NCBI GenBank assembly: GCA_039519185.1
Contig: CM076846.1
Coordinates: 226,164,659-226,228,658, forward strand
DNA from: Astragalus membranaceus
Lineage: Eukaryota > Streptophyta > Magnoliopsida > Fabales > Fabaceae
DNA: 64,000 nt
Reading direction: 5' to 3'
In this document: positions 21,827-33,333 of the stretch, piece by piece
How the letters are laid out: each line of letters opens with the position of its first letter
Position numbering within the stretch: position 1 is the first letter of the stretch
The notes under the pieces: model-generated
Database searches by the model: none
Seen by the model: the letters and a program-made list of their open reading frames with translations, nothing else
Told to the model about the DNA's origin: nothing
Program-made: the position numbers and the translations under genes

Positions 21827-22429
21827 GGTATGTTTTGTTCAATTTTGAGGACAAAATTCTTTCAAGTTGAGGTGTAATGTAACATCCCCAAAATAATTAA
21901 CCAAATTATTTTGGATGTTACCTCTAATTGAATTAATTTAGTACTTGATTGGTAAATTGATTGAGTGCTAAAATTAATCATTGGATGTCATGGGATCGTT
22001 AACCAGATAATACAGAATAAAGGTGATTTAGGGAAAAAATAAGAGGTTAAGGGCAATATGGTCATTTGACCATATTACCACTATATATATATATAAGAAA
22101 AGAAGAGAAAAGAGAATTGAGAGAAGAAAGAAAGGAAGCGAAGCAGAGAAGAGAAAAGGAAAGGAAAAGAAGAAAGGAAGAAGAAAGAAGAGGAGGAGAA
22201 GAAGATCATCACCCACAACCCCTAATCTAGAGGGTCATCATCATTCTCCTTCCATTTTCATCTTCCATGAAATAGGTAAAGTACCTCCCTTTCTCCTCTC
22301 CCTTTGATTTCGAATTTGAGAGTTGGGAGACATGATGAATAGTGATTCTGAATTTGTGTTGATTTTGATAGTTTAAATGTGATTAGGAGCAAACCTAAGG
22401 TGGATTGAACGCCGACACTACAAGAAAAA

Positions 22430-22710
22430 CTGTTTTTTCCGGCCGGGACTTTCCGGCGGATTTTAGGACTTACCGGCGGATTTTATCCGCCGAAACATTA
22501 CCGGTGGATTTCTTGGTTTTTCCGGCGGATTTTTTTCCTCCGGAACATTTCCGGCGGAATTTTAGGTATTTCCAGCGGATTTGAGTCTACGATTTTTTAA
22601 AAAAAAAACATCCGCCAGTAAGGTATTTTTCGGCGGTAAATCCGCCGGAAACCCCATAAATCCGCCGGAAACCCCCTAAATCCGCCGGTAAATTCCATTT
22701 ATGGCGGATT
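22430..22710. repeat. 5' subterminal repeats of the CACTA element
   Basis: Many direct and inverted copies of CCGGCGGATTT / AAATCCGCCGG and variants fill this stretch. In En/Spm elements such arrays bind the TnpA-type protein. Confidence 0.88.
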
Positions 22711-23290
22711 CTGCCTTTTGACCGTTTGACTTCGTTTCTTCTATATAAATCCCTTCTCCAGGTGCTGTGTTTGATATGTTCGGTTGTAGGTATGATCCAA
22801 TTCGTTACCCTCATTGAACGAAATGCTGGGAGGATTTCTATTCCAACTGAGATTTTGGGCAAAAAAACCCTTGTGGGGCAAAAAAAAGTTATATACCAAA
22901 GTAGAAAACATAGTCTCACCAACATCTGGTGAAGACCCATGTTTAAGAAATGGTTATTTTCTCAACCGTTGCATAGAAAAAGAAGACTCACCTCCACCTC
23001 ACTGTCTTCCACCCCATTTTCCCATCTTCTGTGAAACTTGTAAAAACATGCCAATAGAGGTAAGATACAAGGGGTGGCGAGCACCAGCAGACGAATGGAA
23101 AACATGGGTCCAAAAATTACAACCCGGGTAAATGACATTTTCAATGGATTCTGCCTTTTGACCGTTTGACTTCGTTTCTTCAATATAAATCTCTTCTCCA
23201 AATGCTGTGTTTGATATGTTCGGTCGCAGGTATGATCCAATTCGTTACCCTCATTGAACGAAATGCTGGGAGGATTTCCATTCCAAATGA
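22687..23290 (+). repeat. Duplicated CACTA promoter block
   Basis: A block of about 164 bp (22687-22850) is repeated 440 bp downstream (23127-23290). It contains CTGCCTTTTGACCGTTTGAC and a TATA-like box (22742 and 23182). The beginning of the same block recurs at about 25695-25765 before the transposase gene. The PMD fragment lies between the first two copies. Confidence 0.8.
22823..23131 (+). pseudogene. Captured plant-mobile-domain (PMD) N-terminal fragment
   Basis: The frame from ATG 22823 to TAA 23129-23131 includes, from about 22900, NIVSPTSGEDPCLRNGYF, a PPHFP stretch and RYKGWRAPADEWKTWVQKL. The order 'VSP... lR.. yFL.. .W..P...W..WV..l' is the N-terminal pattern I know from plant mobile domain (aminotransferase-like) proteins. 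The PMD core domain is absent. It sits between two copies of the CACTA promoter block, so it looks like a captured host or TE gene piece that may be transcribed from the first copy. Confidence 0.5.
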
Positions 23291-23293
23291 ATT

Positions 23294-23518
23294 TGGAGAC
23301 TAGAGTTGCCTGGTGACTTTTATTTTGTTTTGGAAGTTGGTTCTTGTATTCGTGGTCTCAACAACAGGCGCTTTGGCAACATCCTTACTGATACGCATGC
23401 CATCTGCCAAGCGTATGGGGGTATTGAGAGTGTGGAAGCCTGATGACTCATCATCATATGTATATTTTTGTTCAGTTTACAACCGAAATGTCGGTGATTT
23501 TATGTTTGATTCAGCCAA
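23294..23518 (+). other. Unrecognised segment, possible captured exon
   Basis: Two overlapping frames stay open for about 45-70 codons, one including LPGDFYFVLEVGSCIRGL, but I recognise no domain. The composition is coding-like. The origin is unknown. Confidence 0.3.
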
Positions 23519-24615
23519 TAGTTAGGGTTTTGGCATAATTTTAGTTCTATGTAGTAAGTGTGGAGTTCTAACAAAATGCATGAGAAATCCTTCAATTTGA
23601 TGTGGCGTCTACTAGTGAACTAGACACTTGCCTAGGGACGAAACGGAGAAAAGAAGGAAGGAAAAAGATCGGACAGCTTTCGCACCTGCGGCCAAGAAGA
23701 TCGCGCCACAACCCTGCAATTCTGCAAGAAGTCGCGGCGCGACCCAGGCCCATCGCGACGCGATGCGTGGCCGAGAGTGCTATATATATTTCAGTTTTGC
23801 GTTTTTCAGAGCTCTCTTCGGCTAGGGAACGATTTTAGGGTTTGGAGCAGCACTTGGGGGCGAATTTGGGGCCTTCCCAACACCTTGGGAACAAGGGTTT
23901 GAAGGTTATAATGGAGTCCTAATGGTGTGAACTTCTTCTACTCATGAATTCTATTCCTATTATGCCATGTAATTAGTTCTTTTGATTTGGGAGAGATGAC
24001 TCTTCCCAAAACTATTATGTGAATGCTTTGCTATGACCAAGTCAGTTTTTGTTCAATTTATCCATTGCCTTTATCTCTATGCTTAATGCTCTACTCTTAC
24101 ACATGATAATTGTATTGATCTAGGTTTATGATCACCATAGGAATATGGGTTTGTATGCTTGAAATTGGGGGTCTAGGTCACATATGCGGTCACCATAGGA
24201 ATATGGGATGGGTGTGTGAAGTCTCTATTTCTCATGTTTAATGCTTTGCCTATTGGCATGAATCACCTAAGGAATTAGGGTTTCTCATTAGGTAAAAGGG
24301 GTTTTGAGGCAAGGGATTGTCCTTAACCTAATTTAGTGAATTGAATCAGATAATTTGGATAATTACTTAGATATTGGTTGAAGGTCATATGATAGCATAG
24401 GGAAGATGAATCAATCCCTAATCGCTTTTATCTTGCTTTATTTTCAAACGCTTTATTTCACGGTTACTATAATTTCAACTCTATTTCAATTTACGTCTAA
24501 GAATTGACAACTTGCCTATTGATAATAACACGCAATCCCTGTGGATACGACTCGGTTCTTATCGCTTTTTTACTATTACTTGCAACGTTTCGGTACACTT
24601 GCCGAAATTCTAACA
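23519..24615 (+). repeat. Solo LTR inside the CACTA element
   Basis: It starts near TTAGGGTTTTGGCA and ends GCCGAAATTCTAACA, giving inverted ends GTTAG/CTAAC. It contains a TATA box (TATATATA at 23781) and the CCCTGTGGATACGACTCGG motif (about 24538) common at LTR ends of plant gypsy elements. No internal region follows. The first bases appear mutated, and I could not identify a clean target duplication. Confidence 0.5.
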
Positions 24616-24932
24616 AAGCCTCGTTAACATACTATCAGATCGGGAGCATCAAGGTCGCCAGGATTATAACGGCGGTTGCCTCTGGTGGGAGTGGGAGTGA
24701 CAGTGATACTGCGAGTGATGCTGGATCCGGCTCTGTTGTTACTTGGTTGTAGTTTTTTACTGTTATTTTGTTTATCAATAATTGTAATTGAACGTCACTG
24801 ATTTAGTAATGAATAAATATTGGGTTGATTATTTTTTGGTTTACAGTACCGTTTAAATTAAACAATTTTATTATTAAGAAGCGTCACCATACATAAAACT
24901 TGAAATGCACGAAAACGATAAAATGACAGAAA
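24616..24932. other. CACTA interior, nothing recognised
   Basis: It begins with a short serine/glycine-rich open stretch (about 24650-24750), then AT-rich noncoding sequence. Confidence 0.4.
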
Positions 24933-25290
24933 CTACTGAGCTGGTGGAGTTAAACGACTAAGAATCTCAGCGACGGTCCGTGTGGTTTTCACGTACAAAT
25001 GCAGATAACTCTTCCATTTAAACAGGACATAAATGGACATCATTGCTTGGACGTCATCGTCGTTCTTGACATCCATTGTAGACTAGTGCACACGTCCATC
25101 AGACCAATCGGGTTTCCGATAAACTATATGAGTTATCTCTCGCTCGTCGCCCTCCACTTGCACCTTACCCAGCAGTTTATCTTTTAGGGCAGCGAATGTT
25201 ATGTTGTGTTTAAGCCTACACTGCATTGTGTCTCGCCCCTCGAAACAGACACCATCAACTTTGTTGGTGATGATGCCCTGATGATGAATG
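24933..25290 (-). pseudogene. MuDR-type transposase N-terminal fragment, antisense in the CACTA
   Basis: The minus-strand frame contains NITFAALKDKL, THIVYRKPDWSDG, an in-frame stop, then MDVKNDDDVQAMM and LHLYVK. This order matches the N-terminal PB1-like region of plant MULE (MuDR) transposases. The zinc-binding and catalytic regions are absent. The stop and truncation mark a fragment, probably captured or left by an insertion. Confidence 0.4.
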
Positions 25291-25439
25291 ATAGTGAGGA
25301 AAGGATCCTGAGTATTGTGTTAGTGGAATTTTTTTTTGTGTTTACACGATTTCGTGGAGAAGAAGCAGAGAAGGGGTTAAGGTTTTTGTGAAGTAGAAGG
25401 GAAACATGAGCCGTTGATCAAAATTTTAGATCACAAATT

Positions 25440-25712
25440 TGAGCCGTTTATTTTTAGGTATTTTCGGCGGATTTTTAGGTATTTTTGGCGGATTTTAGGC
25501 AATTCTGGCGGATTTGGGTCTACGGAAAAATCTGCTGGAAATACCTAAAAATCCACCGGAAATACCTAAAAATCTGCCGGAAATGACGAACCGACTAAAA
25601 TCCGTCGGAAACGTCATTTCCCGCAGATTTTTTGAAAAGAGCGGGGAATTTGATTTTTGAAAATCTGCTGGAAATCCCCTAAATCCGCCGGTAAATGACA
25701 TTTCCGGCGGAT
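25440..25712. repeat. Internal copy of CACTA subterminal repeats
   Basis: An array of GGCGGATTTTTAGG-type and AAATCYGCYGG-type units resembles the terminal arrays but lies 3 kb inside the element and directly before the transposase promoter. It suggests the original 5' subterminal region was here and that 22.4-25.4 kb was added later. Confidence 0.8.
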
Positions 25713-25715
25713 TCT

Positions 25716-25886
25716 CCTTTTGACCGTTGGACTTCGGTTTTTCTATATAATCCCTTCTCCATTCTCCACTTCTTCTTCACACCTCTACCAATACTCTCAT
25801 TCTCTCTACTAAATCTCTCTTGAAATTCCTCTCTTCCTCTCTCTACTAAATCTCTTCCTCTCTTTGGCAAATTTCTTCGATCTAAG
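25716..25886 (+). promoter_or_regulatory. CACTA transposase promoter and leader
   Basis: CTTTTGACCGTTGGACTTC is followed by TATATAA at 25744-25750, a pyrimidine-rich leader (CTCTCT repeats), and a splice-donor-like AAG/GTATG at 25886/25887. Confidence 0.6.
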
Positions 25887-26088
25887 GTATGTTTGTAACA
25901 TCAGTTAATAGTTTTAGTTTTTGAATTATTTTATAATATGAGTTTGTTACTAATTGTGGTGTTGTTTGTTTAGGTATTGTTTGTGTTTGCGTTCCTCATT
26001 TTTCCTCTTTGTTCGAGTTGGGGATACGCTTCAAGTCAGAGCCTTCTCTTCACTACGGTTAGTTACCAAAGTAAAGTAATTAATATAT

Positions 26089-26126
<38 letters not shown>

Positions 26127-26686
26127 ATTTTTTGTTTTTAGTGTCTAAAAAAGTTTTACCAACTTTTGGTCACCGTAAAATTTGGATTTTTTTTAGTACT
26201 TGGTGACTTTTAATAACGCTTATTGTCGATGATTTGAATACATGTTCCTGTGTCTCATTGTAGTGTCTTAGAAGTTGGTTTTTTCAAATCACATTTTTGG
26301 TACAATATTAAAATCAATAAAATATTAATTACTTCTCTATTTATAGTAAAATTTTGTTACAAATTTTGTTTGCAATAATAATACAAAATAATTTATATTG
26401 AAAAAACTTATTTATTAAGTTCACTTATAAATTTTATTAACAGATATTGTCTTATAAAAATTGAAATTTAAAATTAAAATTCCAATTATGATTTATAATG
26501 TTTAAATTATTAATATATAACATTATATAAAAATTCATTGTGTTGCTGGTAATTGATAGTTTATTGATATATCAAAATAAAGTAATTAATATATCAATAT
26601 ATATCAAAATATAAAGTAATTGATAGTTTATTTGATAGTTTATTTCATTTACGTTATAGTGTAGTACATAGATCGGTCTTGAAATT
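25887..26686. other. Probable 5' intron(s) of the CACTA transposase gene
   Basis: AT-rich noncoding DNA includes a TA microsatellite (26091-26124). A direct repeat of about 25 bp (AAAGTAATTAATATATCAA at about 26071 and 26578) flanks a ~480-bp AT-rich segment that may be an insertion. Confidence 0.4.
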
Positions 26687-29600
26687 ATGGATCGTAGTTG
26701 GATGTATGATCGATTGTTTCCTGGAAGATCCGGTTTAAAGCGACGTTTTGTAGAAGGAGTAGAAGAGTTTATTTTTTGTGCTAACGCCCATGAAGAATTT
26801 GCGCGACAAGGCGGTATTAGATGTCCGTGCTTGAAATGTTCCTTTCCATTTATAAAAAATGAAGAAGAAGTTAGACTTGATTTGTACAATAATGGGTTTA
26901 GGCCAAATTATTGGATATGGACTCGTCACAGGGAAGTAGGACCAGGGGTAGCTGCTGCAGTTCCTGCGGTTAACGTTCCGGTTGAAGTAGTAGCTCCCAC
27001 ATCAAGTAGTTATCCAGCGACTACGATATTGAAGGCCAAATTATACAACCGTTAGATGTTTATCAGGGAATGATATCTGACGCTGTTGGAGTAAATTTGG
27101 ATTTTGAAGAACCAGAATATGATGCTGAAGAATTTCCAAATGAGGAAGCTCAAAGGTTTTACATGTATTTGAGTGAGACAAATAAACCATTATTTGAAGG
27201 ATCTAAAGACTCAAAATTATCAATGTGTGTTCGGTTGTTGGGTCTTAAGTCTCAATTTAATGTTGCTGAGTTGTGCATGGAATATATGACCAAAATGATG
27301 TTGGACGCAACCCCCATTAGAGGGCTTTTGCCGCAAAGTTATTATGAAGCTAAAAGACTGGTATCGAAGCTTGGCTTAAACTAAAAGAATTGATTGTTGT
27401 GTGTCTGATTGCATGCTCTATTATAACAATGAGTTTGGCATAAATGATGGAGAGTTGTCGGAATGCAAGTTGTGTGGAGAGCCACGCTATCGTGTCAGTA
27501 GGAAAGGGATGGGCAGAGGCAAACCGGTTCCACGAAAAGTAATGTTCTATCTACCGCTTATACCAAGGCTACAGAGGATGTTTACTTCAATGGAGACCGC
27601 GGGTAAAATGACGTGGCACCATCAAAATAGAAATAATTCTGGTGAATTACGTCACCCATCTGATGGTGAAGCTTGGAAGCATTTTGATCGTGTTCATCCA
27701 GATTTTGCCAGTGATCCACGCAATGTTCGGCTTGGTTTATGCTCTGATGGTTTCACACCATATATTCAAGCCTCGGCAACACCGTATTCATGTTGGCCAG
27801 TTATTGTTACCCCATACAACCTTTCTCCAGAAATGTGTATGTCTAAACCATACATGTTTTTAAATTCTATTATTCCAGGGCCAAGTAATCCAACAGCTGG
27901 TGTTGACATATATTTGCAACCTTTGATTGATGACCTAAAAAGGTTGTGGAATGGTGTTTTAACTTATGATGCAGCACGCAAACAAAATTTTGTGATGAGG
28001 GCGGCTTTGATGGGGACCATTAATGACTTTCCTGCCTATAGAATGTTGTCTGGATGGGGGACACATGGTAAGATGGTGTGTCCGATTTGCATGGTTGACA
28101 CAAAGGCTTTTAGTCTTAAATACGGAGGAAAAACTTCATGGTTTGACTCGCACCGTAGGTTCTTACCTATGGATCACCCATTTAGAAAGCAGAAATATGC
28201 GTTTATCAAGGGAAATGTTGAAACAGCTGGACCTCCTCGTAGGTTGACACTAGAGGAAGTTTGGAATAGTGTTAGGGATATCCCTCCTGTGGAAGTCGTA
28301 GCGGGTGTTGCTTCTCGTCCAGATGGCTATGGACAATGGCACAATTGGACAAAAAAAAGTATTTTTTGGGAACTACCCTATTGGAAAGATAATCTATTGA
28401 GACACAATCTCGATGTCATGCATATTGAGAAAAAAATTTTGACAACATATTTAACACTGTCATGAACGTGAAAGGCAAAACGAAAGACAATGAGAAAGCT
28501 AGGAAGGATATAGATCATTACTGTAGACGAAAGGATTTGTTGTTGGTTGAGCAAGGTACTAGGACTTTGAAACCCAAAGCCAATTATACTTTATCTACCG
28601 AACAAGTGAAAGCAGTTTATCAGTGGATAAAAGAGTTGAAAATGCCAGACGGTTATTCTTCCAATTTATCTAGATGTGCGGATGTGGATAATGGGAGGTT
28701 GCATGGGATGAAGAGCCATGATTGTCATGTATTCATGGAGTGCTTACTTCCTATCGCTTTTAGTTCGTTGCCAATACACGTTTTGAATCCGCTCATTGAA
28801 ATAAGTCAATACATTAAGAATTTGTGTTCTGCAACGCTAAAAGCTGATGATCTTTCAAAAATGGAACAAGACATCTCACTTATCTTATGCAAGTTGGAGA
28901 GAGTATTTCCGCCTGGTTTCTTTGATTCTATGGAGCATCTACCGGTGCATCTCGCATATGAAGCTAAACTTGGTGGACCTGTCCAATACAGATGGATGTA
29001 TCCGTTTGAAAGGTCAGCTAATTTTTATAATATAAGAAACAAGTTTAAAATATATGATTATTATGTTAATTAATATCATTTTCTCTAGGTTCATGGGTGA
29101 TTCAAAAAGATCGGTGAAAAACAAAGCTAGAGTTCAAGGATCGATATGTTCTTCTTACTTACACCGTGAAACAACACATTTTTGTTCTTATTATTTCAAG
29201 AATGAGTTTGCTCCTGGAAGCAGTCGAAATGAAATGGATACTGAATGGCCTAGACATCATTTAGCTTTGTCTGTCTTTTGTCTACCCGGTCGTCCATCTG
29301 GGAAGGAGTCAATTCACTGGCTAACAGATGAAGAGTTAAGTTCAGCACATGTTCATGTGTTGATAAACTGTACTGAGGTGCAACCATTTATTGAGTATGT
29401 TCCTCAACATTAACTATCGATCTTAATTAGTTAATATAAGGGTTAAATATGTTTTTGGTCCCTATAAAATTTGGGTTTTCGTTTTTAGTCCCTACATTAA
29501 CGAAATAGGCGTTTTGGTCCCTATCTTATTTTGTCGTTTTTATTATTAGTCCCTCATGACTTTTAATAGCGCTTATAAAAGGTCAAAAAAGCGCTATTAA

Positions 29601-30531
29601 AAGTAATGAGGGACTAATAATAAAAACGGAAAAATAAGATAGGGACCAAAACTCCTATTTCGTTAATGTAGGGACTAAACTTAGAAGGAGCCGATTTTGT
29701 AGGGACCAAAAACATATTTTACCCTTAATATAAAGTAGACAAATGTGTAACAATTAGTTATTTCTTTTAAGGGAATTCTTGTCATCAGAGGACGTAAGTG
29801 AGCAACAATCTTCTGCTCATATTAATGCACATTTTCCAACGTGGTTTAGGCAACATGTTGATGCCCTCCCACCAACTCCTACCAACCAACACTTGAGGAA
29901 CATATCAGACGGTCCTCGAAGATGTGTTAAAGAATGGCACACATACTTTGTCAATGGATACAAATTTCACACCAATGAATGGACACAGGGCAGAGAGACA
30001 GTCAATAGTGGAGTGTGCATGAAGGGTGTCACTGGAGGAGGTGAAGATGATTTTTATGGTGTGGTTCAAGACATATATGAACTTTCGTACCCCCATCTAG
30101 ATTTTAGTCAGAAGGTAGTGGTTTTTTATTGTAATTGGTTTGATCCGTCTGCTCGAGGAACAAAGGTGAATCCAAAGTCAAATACAGTGGACAAAATGAA
30201 TGGTAGATATCGACTGTATGATCCGTTCGTCATTGCACAAAATGTGAGACAAGTCTATTATGTCCCTTATCCATCAACGCGGACTGATAGGCGTGGTTGG
30301 TGTGTCGCAATTAAAACAAAACCAAGAGGTCGCATTGAGACAAATGATGACACGGTGGAAGATGTGCCATATCAAATGGAAGAGATGTCTAATGTAAATG
30401 AAGTGATTCAAGTTGAACCCATTAGTCTTTTATGTGATGAGCCAAACACCGGCAATGAAGTTGATGACGAAGAAGATGCTGATGAAGATGCAATAGACCA
30501 CATTGGTGTATCTCCACCAATAGACCTCTGA
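26687..30531 (+). pseudogene. TNP2-type CACTA transposase (broken)
   Basis: From ATG 26687 the order is: the transposase-associated zinc domain (about 26687-26930, with RCPCLKCSFPF), the TNP2 transposase core (about 27140-28440, with LYYNNEFG, HHQNRNNSGELRHPSDGEAW, RMLSGWGTHG and CPICM), a DUF4218-type region (28470-29410), and a DUF4216-type C-terminus with YCNWFDPSARG (about 29780-30531). Introns are evident at 29013-29088 and about 29414-29771. Frame breaks lie near 27015, 27380 and 28437, the last in an A/T homopolymer run. The copy is therefore inactive unless helped in trans. Confidence 0.85.
29440..29724. mobile_element. MULE-type MITE in the transposase intron
   Basis: A 285-bp hairpin-like element has terminal inverted repeats GGGTTAAATATG...CATATTTTACCC and inner inverted GGTCCCTA/TAGGGACC arms. 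A perfect 9-bp target duplication TTAATATAA flanks it (29431-29439 and 29725-29733), as for Mutator-type elements. It lies in an intron, so it need not disrupt the protein. Confidence 0.88.
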
Positions 30532-30580
30532 TGATGATGATTTTGAGAATGAATGGGATTCCAATTAGTTATTTATGTTT

Positions 30581-30585
<5 letters not shown>

Positions 30586-30649
<64 letters not shown>
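30586..30649. repeat. (TA)n microsatellite
   Basis: About 32 TA units lie between the two CACTA genes. Confidence 0.95.
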
Positions 30650-30652
<3 letters not shown>

Positions 30653-30754
30653 AACCTATTTTTAATCAACGATGTAATTTATGTTTGTTATGTTTATATA
30701 TTTTTGTTTAGTATATTTATGTTAACCTTGTTCAGTGTATGTTTGTTTGTTTAA

Positions 30755-32781
30755 ATGTATATGTCTAGCATGGCATCTCACTCAGGGTCCGATGACGAGA
30801 CATATGTTCCTCCACCTGTTACGGGTGATGCCGCCAGCACTAGCAGGCGGAATACTTCTACTTGCCTAGGGCGTCATGTTCAGCCTGCTCGTGTTGTTGT
30901 TTCTGGTGGCAGATATTTGCCACCACCTGGGTCTGAGGGTGCTAGTACTAGTACTGCAGGGGACCCAGTGATTCCTGTTGCTACTGAGGGCTTAGCCCCG
31001 ACAGATGTTGATTCTGATGGGGTACGCACATTCACTGTTGACCGTGAGGTGGTGAGGTATACACCTGATGGGCGTATCATATTGGAGACTGTTGGCGATT
31101 CGTAAGTATATATATTATTATTATTTATTAATTTATTTTGTTTCCTTTTATATAACTTATATAATTTGGTGTAATAAAATTCATCTTTTTTTAATGCAGG
31201 TTTCTTCCTTCGAAGGCTACAGCTACCGCCATCACAAAAACAATCATTTTTGGTAAGTTGTTCTACGAAATAATTAATTAATTTGGTTTATTATCTTATT
31301 AACTTGATTAATTAATTTGTCTTATAATTAACAACATTATTGTAAATTTCTTAAATAGGAAAAATGTACATGGTTACCAGAGCAGCAAAGGGAAGTTGAG
31401 AGAGTCTTCCAGAAGAGATGTTCCCATCGCTATTCTGAATTACTAAGGGAGGCGCGCGGTAAGAATGCGAAGCCATCTTATATGGGAGACTCAACTTGGG
31501 CGGGTTACAGGAGTACTGGCAGACACCAGAATTTAGGAATTTTTCTGAGAAAGCCAAGAAGAACCGTGCTTCTGAAAAAGGTGGCTGCACACACACAGGG
31601 GGAGTGTTAATACTGCAACGCCTCACAGACGTTTGATAAATTTATTACTTTATTACTTGATTAATTAATTATTTATAATTAACTAGTCATTTTCATGTGT
31701 ATTAATTAATAATTTGTATATATGTATATATATATATATATACAGGAGGCGAGGGAACAAAGGGCAATCACTTTGCCTGAGTTGCATCGCTACCTTCATA
31801 TGCGGGAGAACACTGGTGACTTTGCTACAGATCGGGCGAGGAATATTCAGGTAAAACTACTTTTACAATTATATATTAATGTTTATTATTTTATTAATCT
31901 TTATATCGGGCGAGGAATATTATATTAAGACTACTTTTGCTATAGTTATTTATTTGTTGGGTTATTTTTTTCAGGAGAGCTTCCAGGGTTTGCTGACTGA
32001 GTACCATCAGTCACAACAGAGCAGTGGGGCAGCTGATATCGATCCAGTGGAGGACGCTAGAGTAGCTCGTGATATTTGGGAGAGAGCAGTTGGTCCCCAA
32101 AAGAGTAATCGTATGGTGGGATCAGGTGGTATTGGACCGGCTGCTTTCCGAACAAGTATTATTCTGAGTCTATCAGCTTCACAATATTCTGGATCCTTGA
32201 GTACTGGTCACTCTTATGTTCCCAATGCTGGTGAGTTGCATGCTGTTACGCAATTGACGCAGCAACTGAGCGAGGCCCAGCGTCAGTTTGCCGAGCGGCT
32301 GGAGCAAAATGAACGGGAAGTGCAGGCGTTTCGGGAGAAAGCCAGGATAGCTGAGGAGCGCATGGAGGAGCAGGTTAGGGTAGCTGCGGAGCATATGGAG
32401 GAGCAGGCTAGGTTAGCTGCGGAGCAGGCCAGGATAAATGAGGAGCGCTTTAAGTTTTTGCAGGATCAACTGATGTCTCAGCACTCGAGGCCATCCTCAT
32501 CACATATGCCATCCTACCTGCCGCAGCAGCCGTAGCAGCATTACGACGGTGCATTTCAGCAGTGGCCTCAGCAGCAGTATGTACCCCAGTATTCCCAGCA
32601 GTATGCACCTCAGCCATACCAACAGCCCCAGCAGCAGTCACCCCACCAGCCAAACCAGCACCCCCAGCGGCCCCACATCGATCTTAATAATATCGATTCG
32701 ATCGATTCGGTTAGTGCTTTTCTTTCATCTGATGATACCTATTATCAGGGTGATGAGTCAGACCAGCAGCCGCCCCAATAG
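30755..32781 (+). pseudogene. TnpA-like (Ptta/En/Spm family) CACTA gene
   Basis: At least five exons are suggested. The N-terminal serine/proline-rich exon is 30755-31103 with donor GTAAGT. A short exon is about 31201-31251. Further exons are at about 31360-31620 (YSELLREARGKNAKPSYMG, then a WQTPEFRNFSEKAKKNRAS-like stretch after a frame change near 31500), 31745-31850 and about 31977-32781. The W...EFR..S.KAKKNR pattern marks the Ptta/En/Spm plant transposase family. The last exon has a coiled coil with repeated EER/EEQ heptads and a glutamine/proline-rich tail, interrupted by TAG at 32533-32535 where CAG would be expected. The likely role is binding of the subterminal repeats. Confidence 0.7.
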
Positions 32782-33057
32782 CTTTGGATTATTTTATTTT
32801 GTTGTATGAATATTTTTTTATTGTATGGATATTTTTTTTGTTGTATGGATATATATTTATTTAAATTAAAGATTAATTTTCATTCCTAATTTTTATTTTT
32901 TTAAATAGTAAATTAATTAATTATTAAATTTTATTTTTTTTATCAATATTTAAAATTTTTAATAAAATAATCAATTAAAGTTTTTAATAAAATAATAATA
33001 ATTTTTTAAATAAAAAATAAATTTTATTTTTTAAAAATAATTAATTTTTTTAAAAAA
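32782..33057. other. AT-rich CACTA 3' region
   Basis: Very AT-rich, noncoding; probably the 3' UTR of the TnpA-like gene. Nothing else recognised. Confidence 0.5.
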
Positions 33058-33333
33058 AAAACGGCGGATTTGTGGACTTTCCGGCGGATTTGTGAACTTT
33101 CCGGCAAATAAGGTCATACAATTTTTTTTTGGATTTTCCGGCTGGTTATCCGCTGGAAACTTCCGGCGGATGTTTCGGCGCCATGAGATTCGCCGGAAAT
33201 TTCCGGGGGATAATCCGCCGGTAACCGTTTCCTGCGAGCTGGCTACCGGCACCAAAAATCCGCCGAAAAGTCCACATTTTCGGTGGATTTTTGGCTTTTC
33301 CGGCAGATTTTGCCTGCCGTAAAAACCAATTTT
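33058..33333. repeat. 3' subterminal repeats of the CACTA element
   Basis: Direct and inverted CCGGCGGATTT-like units are arranged as at the 5' end, adjoining the 3' terminal inverted repeat. Confidence 0.88.

Noticed and set aside
23602..24752. Short frames inside the CACTA (23602-23838, 24504-24752)
   Set aside because: They lie within a solo LTR or its edge and show no recognisable domain.
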